Source: Candidatus Zhuqueibacterota bacterium
GTDB lineage: Bacteria; BS750m-G25
Direction of reading: 5' to 3'
DNA length: 64,000 bases
Assembly (NCBI GenBank): GCA_016783505.1
Contig: JADHWK010000001.1
Coordinates: 124,001-188,000 of the forward strand
The notes beneath the pieces are model-generated. The model was given only the letters and a program-made list of their open reading frames with translations. It did no database searches and was not told the DNA's origin. The position numbers and the translations under genes are program-made. Positions 63,201 to 64,000 of the stretch are shown one piece after another. The first letter of the stretch is position 1, and every line of letters begins with the position of its first letter.

Positions 63201-64000
63201 GGTCACTGTCCACTACCATGGCTTGCCCTAAGTAAGGGATGAAGTTGTGCTTGGTCACCGTAACCCACAGTGTGCCCGCCGAGACCGGGTTGAAATTTAG
63301 TGCAAGTTGGCCATCCTGGGAAGTCAGCCCCCGGGCATAGATCCCATCTTCCTCCTTCATCAGGCAGATGTGGGCATCCTCTAAGGGTGCTCCCTGATCG
63401 GTCACCGTTAGTGTAAGGGTATTCGACCCCGCCGGTACTGCGGGTGGATGTGCCACCCCCAAGGGCTGGGGAATGTCCGTCCATACCTGAAGCCCCGGGT
63501 CCCCCATCAGGTTATTCCAGTATGAATAGTCAGTCACTGCACCGGGATCGGTGGGGCAATTGAGGTACAGGGCTAGTTTACCCCTGAAAAGCGCCGCCCC
63601 AATGGCGTAAAGCTCCTCATCGAAAATCCCATAGTAGATACCCATATCAAGACAGTTGTTGAACCGGGTATGGGTGGAAAGGGTGGCAGAACCGATGCAG
63701 GCCACCGCCCCCTTGGGGGTATAGGGGGAGCCCACCCGGACAAAATATTCCGACTGATCAGCCCCAGAACCGACGAAATCCCCCGTTCCGCAGGTGATAA
63801 TCGTAACCACGGGCAGCATGAATCCATTGGTCAGCATTGCGATGTCATCGTTGCCAAATCCTTCCATCCCCAGCCAACCCCGATAATTGAAGAACCCCAC
63901 CCCGTTATTGATGGCATTGCGAATAAAATCGGGGACCGACCCCCCCATCGTGTACCACAGGGTATCCACCCTGGAGTAGCCGTGGGTCAGCATCCGCTGT
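60211..64000 (-). CDS. C25 (gingipain-like) protein 4, partial, with C-terminal sorting domain
   Basis: The frame is open to the window edge and its start lies outside, so the signal peptide, propeptide and first half of the C25 fold are missing. What remains includes GVGFFNYRGWLGMEGF, VTIITCGTGDF (cysteine present at 63790-63792, GHG histidine position Trp at 63874-63876), the GNGDG-type linker with GNGDGVLQAGE, CARDB-like repeats and the nidogen-like trunk (CSNGWLAMG, IAPFWDDLELGGGG). Then come a carboxypeptidase-regulatory-like fold, a beta-propeller-like stretch (YIFDLDGNYLDFF, FVIDRSG-type blades) and the sorting domain (NYPNPFNP). It is separated from C25 protein 3 by only 24 bp. Confidence 0.83.
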   Translation of the reverse strand, partial: QRMLTHGYSRVDTLWYTMGGSVPDFIRNAINNGVGFFNYRGWLGMEGFGNDDIAMLTNGFMLPVVTIITCGTGDFVGSGADQSEYFVRVGSPYTPKGAVACIGSATLSTHTRFNNCLDMGIYYGIFDEELYAIGAALFRGKLALYLNCPTDPGAVTDYSYWNNLMGDPGLQVWTDIPQPLGVAHPPAVPAGSNTLTLTVTDQGAPLEDAHICLMKEEDGIYARGLTSQDGQLALNFNPVSAGTLWVTVTKHNFIPYLGQAMVVDSDLFLGYWAQSVDDDSLGESMGNGDGVLQAGETVELVVWLKNFGAQDSSGEVSAVLGTTSPWVTLIDTVETYGGLGPGDSAACADDFDFIISPSCPNGYQLPFDLTINDADCTWVSALEIPVFAPELRVGGHTFIGGGGTLDPGEVLELTVTVANQGPVGVSSVTGRLLSQDPFVTIPDPIGVFGAIPSGGVATNTQDHFQVAANALTIRGHQTTLFISLAAEGGFSDTVSFSIQVGTVGQQDPLGPDSYGYYAFDNTDSDYEVAPEYQWIEIDPNYGGVGSLIPLSDYGNEQDDVEIVDLPFPFQYYGHRYTRVSICSNGWLAMGSCSIPFFRNWGIPGAPGPDGMIAPFWDDLELGGGGVYCYHDPVNNWFVVEWSRVRTEYSNDLETFEVILYNPVSYPTPSGDGDILFQYETVNDVPGRYSDNDYATVGIESPSQADGLEYSYFHVRPLTASPLIAGRAIKFTTEINFLRGALRGRVTDLETGEPLPRARVRALGDVYFGITDSSGFYFIPDLLVKNYQFEAHLEGYNPLIQGVEITVDDTAALDFALTHPEVWVDSDSLTMVLAQGQSQEVAFTLSNPGNGPLEYRVGVHFQPDTGGAAGIPWDQEFSFDGGSPTGDGRLLGAAFVGKKFYVSGANNSAQPNYVYIFDLDGNYLDFFEQPGGSAGWGFRDLAWDGEYLYGSFGSTLTVFDTLGNFIGEIPSPVHPARAIAYDPGMDHFWVSGVNTDIYVIDRSGTVLRQYPSNLRIYGLGWQPEDEEGFNLYVFSKDGGDPGLQVSKMDTSTGEIRVVTHLAGFSGEHAGGAEITDEWAHSRWVMVVIIQASSDRVEGYHAGYHMDWISVSPRDGILPGGESHPIQVNFDTENWGVGEYRAQIRISHNALGDTVVIPVRLTITPVGVDEGDGHALPKVFTLGQNYPNPFNPETVIRYQIPVPSHVSLKIYNILGQEVAVLVEKDKAPGYYRVRWDGTVWPSGVYFCRMKARDFTQNRKLLLIK

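Noticed and set aside
1-64000. tRNA and rRNA genes
   Set aside because: I saw no cloverleaf with TTCGAxTC-type arms at the right spacing and no rRNA signatures.

Overview
The window reads as chromosomal DNA of an uncultured Gram-negative bacterium. It encodes a secretin and a complete type IV pilus (T4P) assembly set, and eight large exported proteins end in the NYPNPFNP-type C-terminal sorting domain (the 'type A' tag of type IX secretion). That combination is typical of candidate lineages of the Fibrobacteres-Chlorobi-Bacteroidetes neighbourhood; the exact phylum cannot be fixed from sequence reading alone. GC content is moderate and the gaps between genes are full of short palindromic repeats. 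Every gene I can support lies on the minus strand, so transcription runs from high to low coordinates. I saw no tRNA, rRNA, CRISPR array or intact insertion sequence.

Layout from low to high coordinates. 1-5.6 kb: a broken REP-associated (RAYT) transposase, a UPF0175/DUF3368 toxin-antitoxin pair beside a leftover cation-transporter tail, the intact CDF transporter, an M49 (dipeptidyl-peptidase III type) lipoprotein, a thermonuclease-like protein and a nitroreductase. 6-16.4 kb: housekeeping and membrane genes, namely clpS, a YjbQ protein, a LOG-like protein, a PAP2 protein lacking its usual motif-2 histidine, an OPT transporter, a HepT/MntA pair, purF, a LysE exporter, a zinc-ribbon protein, an orphan histidine kinase, a TGS-domain GTPase and a frameshifted DUF559 endonuclease. 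17-36 kb: large sorting-tagged proteins, namely two C25 (gingipain-like) proteins, an M6 metalloprotease, an M14 carboxypeptidase and a 16-repeat propeller-like protein, with one APC permease among them.

36-55 kb is the T4P cluster. Read in the direction of transcription it runs pilin, pilT, two prepilins, a DUF4900 PilX-like protein, pilM, pilN, pilO, a sorting-tagged exported protein, pilP, pilQ, an 8-repeat Ig-like lipoprotein, pilB, a DUF2283 protein, pilC and pilD. 55-64 kb holds two more C25 proteins; the last one runs off the window end.

The most interesting pattern is the interleaving of T4P machinery with sorting-tagged secreted proteins. One tagged protein lies between pilO and pilP and is translationally coupled to pilP, and the whole cluster is flanked by tagged giants. 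All four C25 domains keep the catalytic cysteine but lack the canonical GHG histidine, so several may be non-proteolytic surface proteins. The intergenic spaces carry at least four families of dispersed palindromic repeats, next to the relic of a RAYT transposase of the kind that mobilises such elements.
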